A stretch of 64,000 bases of DNA from Acidimicrobiia bacterium (GCA_026985095.1 JALSQW010000064.1:1-64000), one strand, 5' to 3'. Shown: positions 27,590-35,831, counted from the stretch's first letter. The notes: generated by a model not told the origin, from the letters alone. Numbers and translations: made by a program.

Positions 27590-28132
27590 ACGCCTGGTTC
27601 CCTCCCGGGTGGTGGCGTTCGTCAGGAGCGGTGGGATGCCGCGTCCGGGGAGGCCACCCGGGAGCTGGGCATCATCGCCATGGGGCGCGAAGGGACCGTG
27701 ATGATGGGGGTCCGTGGTGTCGTCATCGGCGTGCTCCTCGTCGTCCGTGCGCTCGGCGAGCGCCTCGGGCGGGGGTCCGCCGTCGGCGTCTCATCGTTCA
27801 GGCGTTGGCACCGTGCGTCTCCGTCGGTTGCCGCGGCGTCTTCGGGCCTGTCCCTCGACCGCTCTGGATGAGCGCGTTGTGTCGGGGGAGTGAAGCACGG
27901 TTCGTCGGTTGCGTCAAGGGCCGATCCGGAGATCCGCCCGGTACCGGCGCCGGTGGCGTACACTTCCCTCAGCGCACGGCTCAGCGTGCGGCGCCTCTTC
28001 GCTCCTTCGTTCCGTCGGGTGAAGTCGCCGTGGGGCTCCGTCGCCGTCCCGATCTCCCTCGGGCACGGTTCCGGAGTGCGCAACCCACGGGGCGTTGTCA
28101 ACGACGGTCCAAGCTCCAAGGAGCGAACAGCA
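27590..28132. other. 540-bp stretch without a convincing gene; leader of the RNA-binding protein gene
   Basis: No frame here has a family match or a good start. A -10 candidate TACACT is at 27959-27964, giving a leader of about 160 nt for the RRM gene at 28133. A six-base hairpin (CGCACG, six-base loop, CGTGCG) at 27973-27990 would form near the 5' end of that RNA. Long leaders are common for cold-induced RNA-binding proteins; a regulatory role is only inferred. Confidence 0.4.
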
Positions 28133-28384
28133 ATGTCCAGCAAGCTCTATGTCGGGAACCTTCCCTTCTCCAGCGACGCCGCCCACCTCCGCACCGTGTT
28201 CGGTGAGTTCGGTGAGGTCGTCGACGCCGTGGTCATCACCGATCGCGACACCGGCCGCTCCCGCGGTTTCGGGTTCGTCGAGATGGCGAACGACGATGCG
28301 GCCCAAGCCGCCATCAGCGCCATGAACGGTGCCGACCTCGACGGTCGTTCCCTCACGGTGAACGTGGCGAAGCCTCGCCGCTGA
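28133..28384 (+). CDS. RRM-domain RNA-binding protein
   Basis: 83 residues, a single RNA-recognition motif: RNP2 LYVGNLPFS (residues 5-13) and RNP1 RGFGFVEM (about 45-52), followed by INA-type helix DAAQAAISAMNGAD. Bacterial single-RRM proteins of this size are often cold-inducible and bind RNA non-specifically. CAAGGAGCG is nine bases before the ATG. It is followed by a strong terminator. Confidence 0.95.
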   Translation: MSSKLYVGNLPFSSDAAHLRTVFGEFGEVVDAVVITDRDTGRSRGFGFVEMANDDAAQAAISAMNGADLDGRSLTVNVAKPRR

Positions 28385-28400
28385 ACGAACCCCGTTCGTC

Positions 28401-28432
28401 GGAAAGGCCCGGGATTGCTCCCGGGCCTTTCC
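28401..28432 (+). terminator. Terminator of the RRM gene
   Basis: A perfect 13-bp stem GGAAAGGCCCGGG / CCCGGGCCTTTCC with a six-base loop, ending in CTTTCC, 17 bases after the stop codon. Confidence 0.85.
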
Positions 28433-28447
28433 GCGTCCCGACTCGGC

Positions 28448-28581
28448 GAACCCTGGGTTGGGGAGCCCCCTGGAGGGGTGTGGTGAACCCTGGGTTGTGG
28501 AGCCCCCTGGAGGGGTGTGGTGAACCCTGGGTTGGGGAGCCCCCTGGAGGGGTGTGGTGAACCCTGGGTTGTGGAGCCCCC
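28448..28581. repeat. 37-bp tandem direct repeats, left array (3 full units plus a partial)
   Basis: Units start at 28448, 28485, 28522 and 28559, exactly 37 bp apart. Each begins GAACCCTGGGTT and continues with GGAGCCCCCTGGAGGGGTGT; units 1 and 3 have GGGG where 2 and 4 have GTGG. There are no unique spacers. The array ends immediately before the stop codon of the lipoprotein gene. Confidence 0.92.
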
Positions 28582-28582
28582 G

Positions 28583-29200
28583 TCAGTCTTGGCTGAAGAG
28601 GAAGACATTGGTCGAGTACTGCTCGATACACGGACGAGCGCGCCGGTCCGCGACGAACGTGGGGTCCGACTCGAAGGAATCGATGCTCGCATTGCTATCG
28701 ATGTCGAGGCCTCGTTCACGCAGACATTCAACGTAGTCGATTCGTACCGCCTCCGCTTCGGACCCGGTCGGTTGTTGCTGGACGATCCACGCCGCGGCGA
28801 TGCCGTCGAGGTAGGTGGCCTCGCACAGGGTCTGAACCGATTCGAACGTGTCGGAAGGAGCGCCGCCCGGCCCTTCGTCGGGTCCCAGGCCTACCACGTA
28901 GCCGAGGAAGCGGCCTGCATTGATCTCGAGCGGGCCTGTGACGGCCAACCCCTGTTGCTGCATGCAGGCGATCGTCGCGGCGATGGCCCGCTCGTACTCG
29001 GCCCGGGTGACGATTCCGTCGGCCAGGATCTCGCGCTGGAATCCGGTGGAGTTGCCTGCGAGGCGCCCAGAGCGGAGGGCCGTGTCGTCGGTCGGAGGGG
29101 CGCATGCGGAGGCGGCGAGCATCACCAACGTGACCAGCGTAGTCAAACCGATCGTCACCCCTCGGGTGGCTCGGCGCGAAACGATGGTGCGACGGGTCAC
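28583..29200 (-). CDS. Cassette A lipoprotein, four-Cys family
   Basis: 205 residues from a GTG at 29200. The N-terminal Arg-rich signal peptide ends in the lipobox LAASAC (Cys33), so it is probably anchored outside the membrane. The mature part has ADGIVTRAEYERAIAATIACM, then Cys79, Cys126, Cys159 and Cys191. The protein at 49435-50067 aligns over its whole length (EILxDGxVTxAE, IxCM, then three more Cys) and the lipoprotein at 44018-44620 shares the Cys spacing and the C-[ML]-R-[ED]-x-G-x-D motif. It starts 10 bp after the peptide gene stop, so both are in one operon. It might be an immunity protein or chaperone for the peptide (inference). Confidence 0.75.
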   Translation of the reverse strand: MTRRTIVSRRATRGVTIGLTTLVTLVMLAASACAPPTDDTALRSGRLAGNSTGFQREILADGIVTRAEYERAIAATIACMQQQGLAVTGPLEINAGRFLGYVVGLGPDEGPGGAPSDTFESVQTLCEATYLDGIAAAWIVQQQPTGSEAEAVRIDYVECLRERGLDIDSNASIDSFESDPTFVADRRARPCIEQYSTNVFLFSQD

Positions 29201-29210
29201 TCCGGCCCCG

Positions 29211-29561
29211 TCAGTACGAGTATCTGTAGGAACTCCATCCCTTCTGCGCGTCCTTTCCGCGATGGGCTCCCGTGACGTCGCTCGGGTAGACGTGCAGGGT
29301 CTCCTGAACGACCCAACGTGATCCGTAGGCGTTGCCGGTGGAGTACCAGTAGCCGTCTACCTTGTATTTGACCTTTGCTGACACGGCAGTGCAGGTGAAG
29401 TCCCATTCCGTGGTCTTGGCATACCCGACCCCGGCTCCCATCCAACTGGTGCCATCGAACTCGCAGTTCCAATAGGACCATGCGTGGGCGGGCGGTACCG
29501 AGCTCAGCGACAGGCTCACCGTCACGATCGCGATCAGCCTCCGGATCGAGCGTCGCGTCAT
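29211..29561 (-). CDS. Cassette A small exported two-Cys peptide
   Basis: 116 residues from the ATG at 29561, chosen for the GAGGAGG ribosome site five bases upstream. The signal peptide is MTRRSIRRLIAIVTVSLSLS followed by SVPPAHA, with cleavage expected after Ala27, giving an 89-residue mature peptide rich in Trp and Tyr with Cys33 and Cys57. The C-terminal half (VKYKVDGYWYSTG, GSRWVVQE, GAHRGKDAQKGW) aligns with that of the peptide at 48954-49343, including the two cysteines (24-25 apart). Size, aromatic content and an adjacent lipoprotein suggest a bacteriocin- or toxin-like secreted product, unproven. A TACGAT -10 candidate lies at 29609-29614. Confidence 0.75.
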   Translation of the reverse strand: MTRRSIRRLIAIVTVSLSLSSVPPAHAWSYWNCEFDGTSWMGAGVGYAKTTEWDFTCTAVSAKVKYKVDGYWYSTGNAYGSRWVVQETLHVYPSDVTGAHRGKDAQKGWSSYRYSY

Positions 29562-29666
29562 CACGTCCTCCTCTCTGTCGGTCACGGGGTGCGACGACCT
29601 CTGGAGTCATCGTATGACGGGTCGGGGGGGTCAAGGCGTCGGCAGTCCCGAAGGCCAGCCTGTTGT

Positions 29667-29727
29667 GAACCCTGGGTTGTGGAGCCCCCTGGAGGGGTGT
29701 GGTGAACCCTGGGTTCGCCGAGTCGGG
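29667..29727. repeat. Right-hand copy of the 37-bp repeat plus the inverted end of cassette A
   Basis: A full 37-bp unit (29667-29703, identical to units 2 and 4 of the left array where compared) is followed by a partial unit from 29704. That partial unit switches after GGGTT into CGCCGAGTCGGG, the inverted counterpart of the left end. Two bases later comes the stop codon of the aldehyde dehydrogenase. Confidence 0.9.
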
Positions 29728-29729
29728 CC

Positions 29730-31232
29730 TCAGCGGCCGCCGCGACCGAGGTTGATCCAGGTCGTCTTGACGTTGGTGTACTTGTCGAGGGCGTGGACGC
29801 CCTTGTCCTTGCCCCCGAAGCCCGACTCCTTGAACCCGCCGAAGGGGGCGGTGATGTCAGCCTGATCGAAGTTGTTGATCCACACCGTGCCCGCTCGGAG
29901 CCCTCGGGCCATGCGGTGGGCCCTGGCCAGGTCTGACGTCCACACCGCCGCCGACAGCCCGTAGCGGGTCTCGTTGGCGATGCGCAGGGCCTCCTCCTCG
30001 TCATCGAAGGGGATGACGGCCAGGACCGGACCGAAGATCTCGTCCTGGGCGATGGCCATGTCGTTACGGACCCCGGCGAACACGGTGGGTTCGACGTAGA
30101 AGCCACCCGTCTCTTCGAGGATCCGACGCCCGCCGGCGACGAGCTCGGCGCCTTCGGCGACGCCTCGTTCGACGTAGCCGAGGATCCGCTCCAGGGCCTC
30201 CTCCTCGACGACCGGTCCGGCTTTGGTCTTCGGGTCGAGGGGATTCCCGGGTCGCCAGGCGGCGGCGAGCTCCTTCACCTTGTCGATGGCGGCGTCGAGG
30301 ATCGGGCGCTGGACCAAGAGCCGCGACCCGGCCACGCACATCTCGCCGGTGTTCCAGAAGATCGAGAACCCGATGGCGGACAGGGCGAAGTCGAGGTCCG
30401 GAGCGTCGGCGAAGATGATGTTCGGGGTCTTGCCGCCCGTCTCGAGCGACACCCGTTTCATGTTCGACTGGCCGGCGTACTGGAGGAGCAGCTTGCCCAC
30501 CGGGGTGGAGCCCGTGAACGTGATCGCGTCGACATCGCGGTGCAGGGCGAGGGCCTTGCCGGCGTCCTCGCCGAAGCCGGGCACGACGTTGAGCACGCCC
30601 GGGGGGACGCCGGCTTCGGCCGCCAGTTCGGCGATCCGGAGGGCGACGAGCGGGGACTGTTCCGCCGGTTTGAGGACCACGGAGTTCCCCGCGACGAGGG
30701 CTGGGGCGAGCTTCCACGCATCGATCATGAGCGGGAAGTTCCACGGAGTGATCGCTCCGACCACGCCGACCGGCTCTCGCGTGATGAGGCCGAGGGCGTC
30801 GGGCCCGGTGGGGCTGATGGCGTCGTACAGCTTGTCTGCGGCCTCTCCGTACCAGCGGTAGCTGATCTCGGCCTGGACCAGGTCGACCTTCGACGAGTAC
30901 CGGATCGGTTTGCCCATGTCGAGGGTCGTCAGCAGGGCGAGCTCGTCGCCGTGCTCCACCAGGAGGTCGGCGAGCCGGACGAGTACTCGTCCCCGGGCGC
31001 GGGGGGTCAGGTCTCGCCAGCGGCCGTCTTCGAAGGCGGCGCGGGCGGCGGCGACGGCCCGGTCGATGTCCTCGGCGCCGCCTTCGGCGACCTCGGCGAC
31101 CTCCTCGCCGCTGATCGGACTGCGGTCGGTGAAGGCCCGGCCGGACACCGGGTCGACGTGGCGTCCGTCGATGTAGGGGCGGCCGTCGGGCCGGATCTCG
31201 GTGACGGCCTCCTGGACGGTGAGCGTGGTCAT
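29730..31232 (-). CDS. Aldehyde dehydrogenase (PuuC/betaine-aldehyde-dehydrogenase type)
   Basis: 500 residues. NAD-dependent aldehyde oxidation is indicated by TPWNFPLMIDAWKLAPAL, the cofactor-binding FTGSTPVGK, the general base Glu in SLETGGKTPNII, and the catalytic Cys in WNTGEMCVAGSRL. The C-terminal GFKESGFGGKDKG is typical of gamma-glutamyl-aminobutyraldehyde or betaine-aldehyde dehydrogenases. The substrate is not certain. GAGGAGG precedes the ATG. It is divergent from hpaE, and cassette A abuts its stop codon. Confidence 0.9.
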   Translation of the reverse strand: MTTLTVQEAVTEIRPDGRPYIDGRHVDPVSGRAFTDRSPISGEEVAEVAEGGAEDIDRAVAAARAAFEDGRWRDLTPRARGRVLVRLADLLVEHGDELALLTTLDMGKPIRYSSKVDLVQAEISYRWYGEAADKLYDAISPTGPDALGLITREPVGVVGAITPWNFPLMIDAWKLAPALVAGNSVVLKPAEQSPLVALRIAELAAEAGVPPGVLNVVPGFGEDAGKALALHRDVDAITFTGSTPVGKLLLQYAGQSNMKRVSLETGGKTPNIIFADAPDLDFALSAIGFSIFWNTGEMCVAGSRLLVQRPILDAAIDKVKELAAAWRPGNPLDPKTKAGPVVEEEALERILGYVERGVAEGAELVAGGRRILEETGGFYVEPTVFAGVRNDMAIAQDEIFGPVLAVIPFDDEEEALRIANETRYGLSAAVWTSDLARAHRMARGLRAGTVWINNFDQADITAPFGGFKESGFGGKDKGVHALDKYTNVKTTWINLGRGGR

Positions 31233-31357
31233 CGGTCCTCCTCGGTGTGATGGTTCGATCAGCGTACCAACGGGGGTCCAGGATCCGTTCGAGACGGGGG
31301 CTGCCCGGAACGCACGCGGTAATGTGAAGGCTCATCATCTCGGTCGAGGAGGAGCGT

Positions 31358-32821
31358 ATGGCGACGGTCGGGGGAGTGGAGGTGCCGACCGAGCACCTCA
31401 TCGGGAGCGACCGGGTCGGGTCGTCCGAGACGTTCGCGGTTCACAGTCCGATCGACGGTTCACACCTGGCCGACGTCGCTCGAGGCGGCGAAGCCGAGGT
31501 CGAGGCCGCGGTGGCCGCCGCTCGCGGCGCCTTCGATGCCTGGGCCGGCCTCGGGCCGGAGGGTCGCGGTGCGATCCTCGACCGGCTCGCAGCGCTGATC
31601 CTCGACCGGGTCGACGACATCGCCACGCTCGAGACCCACGACAACGGCTCGTTGATCGTCGGGAACCGCCGTAACGTCATCCCCCGCGGCGCCAAGAACG
31701 TGTCGTTCTTCGCCGAGTGGGCTCGCAGCCGCCTCCGGCATCCACCCATCGAAGGCAAGTCCACCATCGATCACGTCCGTTACGAACCCGCCGGGGTGGC
31801 AGCGCTCATCGTCCCGTGGAACGCCCCGTTCATGCTGGGGACCTGGAAGGTCGGCCCGGCCTTGGCGGCGGGCGACACCGTCGTGCTCAAGCCGCCCGAA
31901 TGGGCGCCGCTCACGCTCTCGTTGCTCGGCGATCTGGCCCTCGAAGCGGGCCTCCCAGCCGGTGTCCTCAACATCGTTCACGGCATCGGGGAGGAGGCCG
32001 GGGCGGCCCTGGTACGGCATCCCGACGTCGCCCGGATCTCGTTCACCGGCTCCACCGAGACCGGCGCATGGATCGGCTCGGTCGCCGGCGGCAACATCGT
32101 CCCCACCTCGATGGAGCTCGGTGGCAAGTCGCCGTTCGTGGTGTTCGCCGACGCCGATCTCGAGGCGGCCGCCCGTACCGTGTCCCGGCAGTTCGTCAAC
32201 GCCGGGCAGGTCTGCCTGGCCGGGACCCGGATCCTCGTCGAGGAGACCGTCGCCGACCGGTTCCTCGAGATGGTCCGGGCCGAGACCGAGCGGCTCCCGG
32301 TCGGTGATCCGCGGAGCGAGACGACGCGGATCGGTCCGCTCATCACCCCCGAGCATTTCGCCCGCGTCTGCGGGTTCGTCGACCGCGCCCTCGCTGCCGG
32401 CGCCGTGGCGTTGCTGGGTGGTGAGCCGCACCCGTTCGGGGACCTGTACTTCCGGCCCACGATCCTGGGGAACGTGGACCAGGACGACGAGATCGTCCAG
32501 AAGGAGGTCTTCGGGCCGGTGCTCACCTTCCAGACGTTCGTCGACGAGGACGAGGCCATCGCCCTCGGCAACGGGACGGCGTATGGTCTGGCGGCGATGG
32601 TCTACACCACGGACGAGGCGAGGGCCCTGCGGATGGCCGCCGCCCTCGTGGCGGGCACCGTGTGGGTCAACTGCTTCTTCGTCCGGGAGCTCGCCTCGCC
32701 CTTCGGCGGTGCCCGCAAGTCGGGCATCGGCAGGGAGGGCGGCTCCTGGAGCTTCGAGTTCTACTGTGACGTCAAGAACGTGTCGATCCGTCGTGGATCC
32801 TTCGAGGGAGGTACCCCATGA
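31358..32821 (+). CDS. hpaE: 5-carboxymethyl-2-hydroxymuconate semialdehyde dehydrogenase-like (HpaE)
   Basis: 487 residues. Aldehyde dehydrogenase motifs are VPWNAPFMLGTWKVGPAL, ISFTGSTETG, the Glu of SMELGGKSPFVV and the catalytic Cys in AGQVCLAGTRI. ETHDNGSLI near residue 90 is typical of the HpaE/hydroxymuconate-semialdehyde group. The position at the head of genes for hpaG, hpaB, hpaD and hpaC supports oxidation of the ring-cleavage semialdehyde of homoprotocatechuate. GAGGAGGAG precedes the ATG; the stop overlaps the next gene (ATGA). Confidence 0.88.
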   Translation: MATVGGVEVPTEHLIGSDRVGSSETFAVHSPIDGSHLADVARGGEAEVEAAVAAARGAFDAWAGLGPEGRGAILDRLAALILDRVDDIATLETHDNGSLIVGNRRNVIPRGAKNVSFFAEWARSRLRHPPIEGKSTIDHVRYEPAGVAALIVPWNAPFMLGTWKVGPALAAGDTVVLKPPEWAPLTLSLLGDLALEAGLPAGVLNIVHGIGEEAGAALVRHPDVARISFTGSTETGAWIGSVAGGNIVPTSMELGGKSPFVVFADADLEAAARTVSRQFVNAGQVCLAGTRILVEETVADRFLEMVRAETERLPVGDPRSETTRIGPLITPEHFARVCGFVDRALAAGAVALLGGEPHPFGDLYFRPTILGNVDQDDEIVQKEVFGPVLTFQTFVDEDEAIALGNGTAYGLAAMVYTTDEARALRMAAALVAGTVWVNCFFVRELASPFGGARKSGIGREGGSWSFEFYCDVKNVSIRRGSFEGGTP

Positions 32822-33609
32822 GCCTCGTCGGCTGGACCCTGCCGCTCAGCCCCACCGGGCGTTCCCAGCTCGTCCCGCCGCCGCCGTGGCGGTACTCGGG
32901 CGAGATCATCGGCGTGGATTTCCGGGCCGATCCGGAGCGCGTCGCCGCCTACCTGCCGGACGGCTTCGAACCGGCGGGCGACGGCTCGGCATCGTTCGTG
33001 TTCGCCGACTGGTGCTCGGCGGCCGACGTGGATCCTTCGGTCCGTGACGATCCGGCTCGCGGCCAGTACAAGGAGGCCTATCTGGTTCTCCACGGCCGGT
33101 TCGCCGGTCGGCGGGCGGGAAGGGTCCCGTTCATCTGGGTCGACTCGGACCTGTCGCTGGTTCGAGGGCTCATTCAGGGGTTCCCCAAGAAGCTCGGCGA
33201 CATCGCCATGACCAGGCCGGTGGAGCTCGGTGTGGGCGGCTACCGCAAGGAGCCCGGCGCGCGGTTCTCCGGTCACGTCTCGTCGGCGGGACGTCGCCTC
33301 GTGACCGCCGCCGTGGACCTCGAGGCAACCCGCTCGGACTGGTACCCGCCCGGGATCGCGACCCCGTTGATCCACACCCGCCTGTGGCCGGCCCTCGAAG
33401 GCGACGAGCCGGCGGTCGCGGAGCTGACCAGGGCCCGGATCGAAGGCTTCGAGATGGGCGAGGTGCTCGTGGGTCCGGCGTCCCTCGAGTTCGGGGCTTC
33501 CGAGTTCGACGAGATCGCCGACCTCGCCCCCGCCGAGGTGGGCGACGGCTACGTGTGCTCCGTCGCCTTCGGCGTCGTCGGTGGAGAGATCGTGGAGGCC
33601 GGGCGATGA
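32818..33609 (+). CDS. Acetoacetate decarboxylase-family protein
   Basis: 263 residues. The family core is seen in VPPPPWRYSGEIIGVDFRAD at the N-terminus, YKEAYLVLHGRFAGRRAG, and LIQGFPKKLGDIAMTRPV, where the Lys pair after Pro matches the Schiff-base lysine region of acetoacetate decarboxylase. In this setting a role on a beta-keto or unsaturated ring-cleavage product is more likely than acetone formation. It overlaps hpaE upstream and hpaG downstream by four bases each, so it belongs firmly to the hpa operon although it is not part of the textbook pathway. Confidence 0.82.
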   Translation: MSLVGWTLPLSPTGRSQLVPPPPWRYSGEIIGVDFRADPERVAAYLPDGFEPAGDGSASFVFADWCSAADVDPSVRDDPARGQYKEAYLVLHGRFAGRRAGRVPFIWVDSDLSLVRGLIQGFPKKLGDIAMTRPVELGVGGYRKEPGARFSGHVSSAGRRLVTAAVDLEATRSDWYPPGIATPLIHTRLWPALEGDEPAVAELTRARIEGFEMGEVLVGPASLEFGASEFDEIADLAPAEVGDGYVCSVAFGVVGGEIVEAGR

Positions 33610-34487
33610 GCGTCCTCGAGGGTCCCCGCCGGGAGCTACGCCGGATCCACCACGAGGGCCGGCCGCAGTGGGTCGAGCCCGATGGTGACGAGCTCGTCCT
33701 CGGTGACGGTCGCCGGATCGTCGAAGCCGACGCCCGTTACCTGCCGCCGTTCGATCCGACCAAGATCATCTGTGTCCATCTCAACTACGAATCGCGTCGG
33801 GTCGAGTTCGACGCCCCTGAACTGGTGACACCGACCTACTTCATGAAGCCGACCACCGCGTTGGCTGGGCATCGGGGCCGGACGAACCGTCCGCAGGGGT
33901 GCCGCTACCTGAACTACGAGGGCGAGCTCGGAGTCGTCGTCGCCGAACCGATGCGCGACGTCGCCCCGAGCGAGGTGTGGTCGCGCCTGGCGGGGTTCAT
34001 CCCGGCCAACGATATCGGGGTGCATGACTTCCGGGACACCGACGCCGGGTCGATGCTGCGGGTGAAGGGCCAGGACGGGTTCTGTCCGGTCGGTCCGGGT
34101 CTCGTGCGAGGCGTCGACGTACGGGGATCGACGCTGCGCACCTACCGCAACGGCGCGATCGTGCAGGAGGCATCCCTGGAGGAGATGAACTTCGGGATCG
34201 ACTACCTGGTGGCGGACCTCGCCCGCTACATCACGCTGTTGCCCGGGGACCTGATCCTGACCGGGACGCCGGCCAACTCGCGACCGATGGAACCCGGCGA
34301 CGTCGTGGAGGTGGAGGTCACCGGTGTCGGGCGTCTGACGACCACGATCGGGGAGGCACCCGCGCCGAGTCACGACGTCGGCTTCCCGCCGACGGACTCC
34401 AAGAGCGCCAAGTTCGTCGCATGGGGGAGCGACTATCGCCGGATCCGGGAAGAGGAGAAGCGGCGGGAGGCGGAGGGAGGAGGCTGA
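33606..34487 (+). CDS. hpaG: Fumarylacetoacetate hydrolase-family protein (HpaG-like)
   Basis: 293 residues. FAH-fold motifs are IICVHLNYESRRVEF, PTYFMKPTTALAGH, the metal-binding YEGELGVVVAEPMRDV (Glu ligands) and the Asp/Glu cluster in GVHDFRDTDAGSMLRVKGQD. GDLILTGTP is near the C-terminus. In the homoprotocatechuate pathway HpaG decarboxylates and isomerises 5-oxopent-3-ene-1,2,5-tricarboxylate. A Lys/Arg/Glu tail ends the protein. The ATG overlaps the preceding stop. Confidence 0.85.
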   Translation: MSVLEGPRRELRRIHHEGRPQWVEPDGDELVLGDGRRIVEADARYLPPFDPTKIICVHLNYESRRVEFDAPELVTPTYFMKPTTALAGHRGRTNRPQGCRYLNYEGELGVVVAEPMRDVAPSEVWSRLAGFIPANDIGVHDFRDTDAGSMLRVKGQDGFCPVGPGLVRGVDVRGSTLRTYRNGAIVQEASLEEMNFGIDYLVADLARYITLLPGDLILTGTPANSRPMEPGDVVEVEVTGVGRLTTTIGEAPAPSHDVGFPPTDSKSAKFVAWGSDYRRIREEEKRREAEGGG

Positions 34488-34488
34488 C

Positions 34489-35733
34489 ATGCCGCCGTGG
34501 GGGATCGGCGAGGTCGGGGACCGGGCGGAGGCGCTGGCTCGCACGGTGCGCATGGCCCGCGAGCGGGTACCGTTCTACCGCGATCTGCACGATGGGGTGG
34601 ACTCGGTCGCACTCGCCGACCTGCCGACGTGCACCAAGGCGGACCTCCGTAGCTACGGGCTGTTCCCACTGTCGGCCTCTCCGTTGGAGGAGGCCTATCG
34701 GGTCTGTGCCACCTCGGGCACGACGGGTCCGCGGCTCTTCGTCGGATACTCGCGGCGAGACTGGGTCGAACGCGGCGGCGTCCGGTTGGCGCACCGCGCC
34801 TCCTACGCGGGGTTCGGCGCCGGCGATGTCCTGTTGAACACCCACGGGTACGGGTTGTGGGTGGGCGGTCCCGCGTTGGATCTCCTCGCCCAGAGCTCGG
34901 GCGCAGGGCTTCTCCCGGCTGGTCCCGGGGGGGTCGATCGGATGCTGGCCTGGTTCGAGGAGCTGCCCATCACCGGCTTGTCGGCGACGCCGAGCTTCAT
35001 GAGGTTCCTCATCGAGCACGCCGCCGGTGCCGGCGTCGATCCTGCGTCGTGGGGGCTCCGGGTCGGGTTCATCGGTGGCGAGTGCGCCTCGCAGGCGCTG
35101 CGCCGGGAGGTCGTCGAGGCCCTCGGCGGAGGGTTCCGCTGGCAGGAGCTGTACGGCTCCACCGAGAGCGGCGGGCCGATCCTGGGGTTCTCGCCGGCGG
35201 ATGCTCCCTACGGAGGGAAGCTCCTGATCGACACCGAGGAGTTCGTCGTCGAGCTCCTCGACCTCGACGACGACGTGCCGGTCGAGCCCGGAGCGCTGGG
35301 CGAGATCACGATCACCACGCCGTTCCGGGAGTTCTCGCCGATCCTCCGGTACCGGACGCGGGACCTCACCGTCGAGCTTCCCGGCCAGGGGGACGAGGGG
35401 TTCCCGGCGGTGGAGTCGCTCCGGGGTCGTCTCGACGATGCCATCAAGGTCCGAGGTGCCTTGGTGTACCCGACGGTGATCGAGGAGATCGTCGTGGAAC
35501 GGCTGAGCCCCGGAGCCGAGTTCCGGATCGAGATCGATCGAGAGCCGGGCCGTCTGGACGAGATCACCGTGGTCGTCGAGCACGAAGGTTCGGATCGTGA
35601 GCTCGGTGAGCTGCGAGACGAGCTTCGCGAGGCGATCGTGATGCGCGTGGAGGTCCGGGCGGTTCCGCTGCACAGTCTGGAGCGCTTCGCCGGCAAGGCG
35701 AAGCGGGTGGTCGACCGCCGACCGGCCCCCTGA
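34489..35733 (+). CDS. PaaK-like acyl-CoA ligase / AMP-forming enzyme
   Basis: 414 residues. It has the PaaK group layout: an N-terminal ARERVPFYRDL helix, DLPTCTKADLRSYGLFPL, the AMP-binding CATSGTTGPRLFVGYS, ELYGSTESGGPILGF and the lid-hinge region LRYRTRDLTVE, ending in RFAGKAKRVVDRR. Such enzymes activate aromatic acids to CoA thioesters. It starts two bases after the hpaG stop. A CoA ligase between hpaG and hpaB is not part of the canonical hpa route; it may activate 4-hydroxyphenylacetate or a ring-cleavage acid (inference). Confidence 0.83.
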   Translation: MPPWGIGEVGDRAEALARTVRMARERVPFYRDLHDGVDSVALADLPTCTKADLRSYGLFPLSASPLEEAYRVCATSGTTGPRLFVGYSRRDWVERGGVRLAHRASYAGFGAGDVLLNTHGYGLWVGGPALDLLAQSSGAGLLPAGPGGVDRMLAWFEELPITGLSATPSFMRFLIEHAAGAGVDPASWGLRVGFIGGECASQALRREVVEALGGGFRWQELYGSTESGGPILGFSPADAPYGGKLLIDTEEFVVELLDLDDDVPVEPGALGEITITTPFREFSPILRYRTRDLTVELPGQGDEGFPAVESLRGRLDDAIKVRGALVYPTVIEEIVVERLSPGAEFRIEIDREPGRLDEITVVVEHEGSDRELGELRDELREAIVMRVEVRAVPLHSLERFAGKAKRVVDRRPAP

Positions 35734-35776
35734 CGCGGCGGCATCATCGGAGGCCGCGCCGCCCGAGATGATGTGA

Positions 35777-35782
35777 TATCTT
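35777..35782 (+). promoter_or_regulatory. -10 candidate before hpaB, overlapping an AT-rich imperfect palindrome
   Basis: TATCTT lies within GTGATATCTTAC (35773-35784), an unusually AT-rich, partly palindromic patch. It could be the binding site of the MarR-type regulator encoded at 38160-38672. The hpaB ATG is 50 bases downstream, so a normal leader is expected. Confidence 0.35.
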
Positions 35783-35831
35783 ACGACCTGGAGTTCCGAG
35801 GGACGTCCCGTCCCGACCCCCAGGAGGATCG

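Larger units (their letters stand above)
28437..29727. mobile_element. Cassette A: 1.29-kb segment between 23-bp inverted repeats, carrying a peptide gene and a lipoprotein gene
   Basis: The left end, 28437-28459 (CCCGACTCGGCGAACCC-T-GGGTT), is repeated inverted at 29705-29727 with one mismatch, in the centre of the AACCC-N-GGGTT palindrome. Between the ends are 37-bp direct repeats at both sides and two minus-strand genes. There is no transposase and no clear target duplication. The segment sits exactly between the RRM terminator and the stop codon of an aldehyde dehydrogenase gene. Whether it moves is inferred from the layout alone. Confidence 0.5.

Noticed and set aside
28448-28581. The 37-bp repeats as a CRISPR array
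   Set aside because: Units follow each other without any spacer and no cas gene is near; it is a plain tandem repeat.
28353-28731. Minus-strand frames through the repeat array coding for Pro/Gly/Gln repeats
   Set aside because: They arise from translating the 37-bp units and have no start context or family; the array is non-coding.
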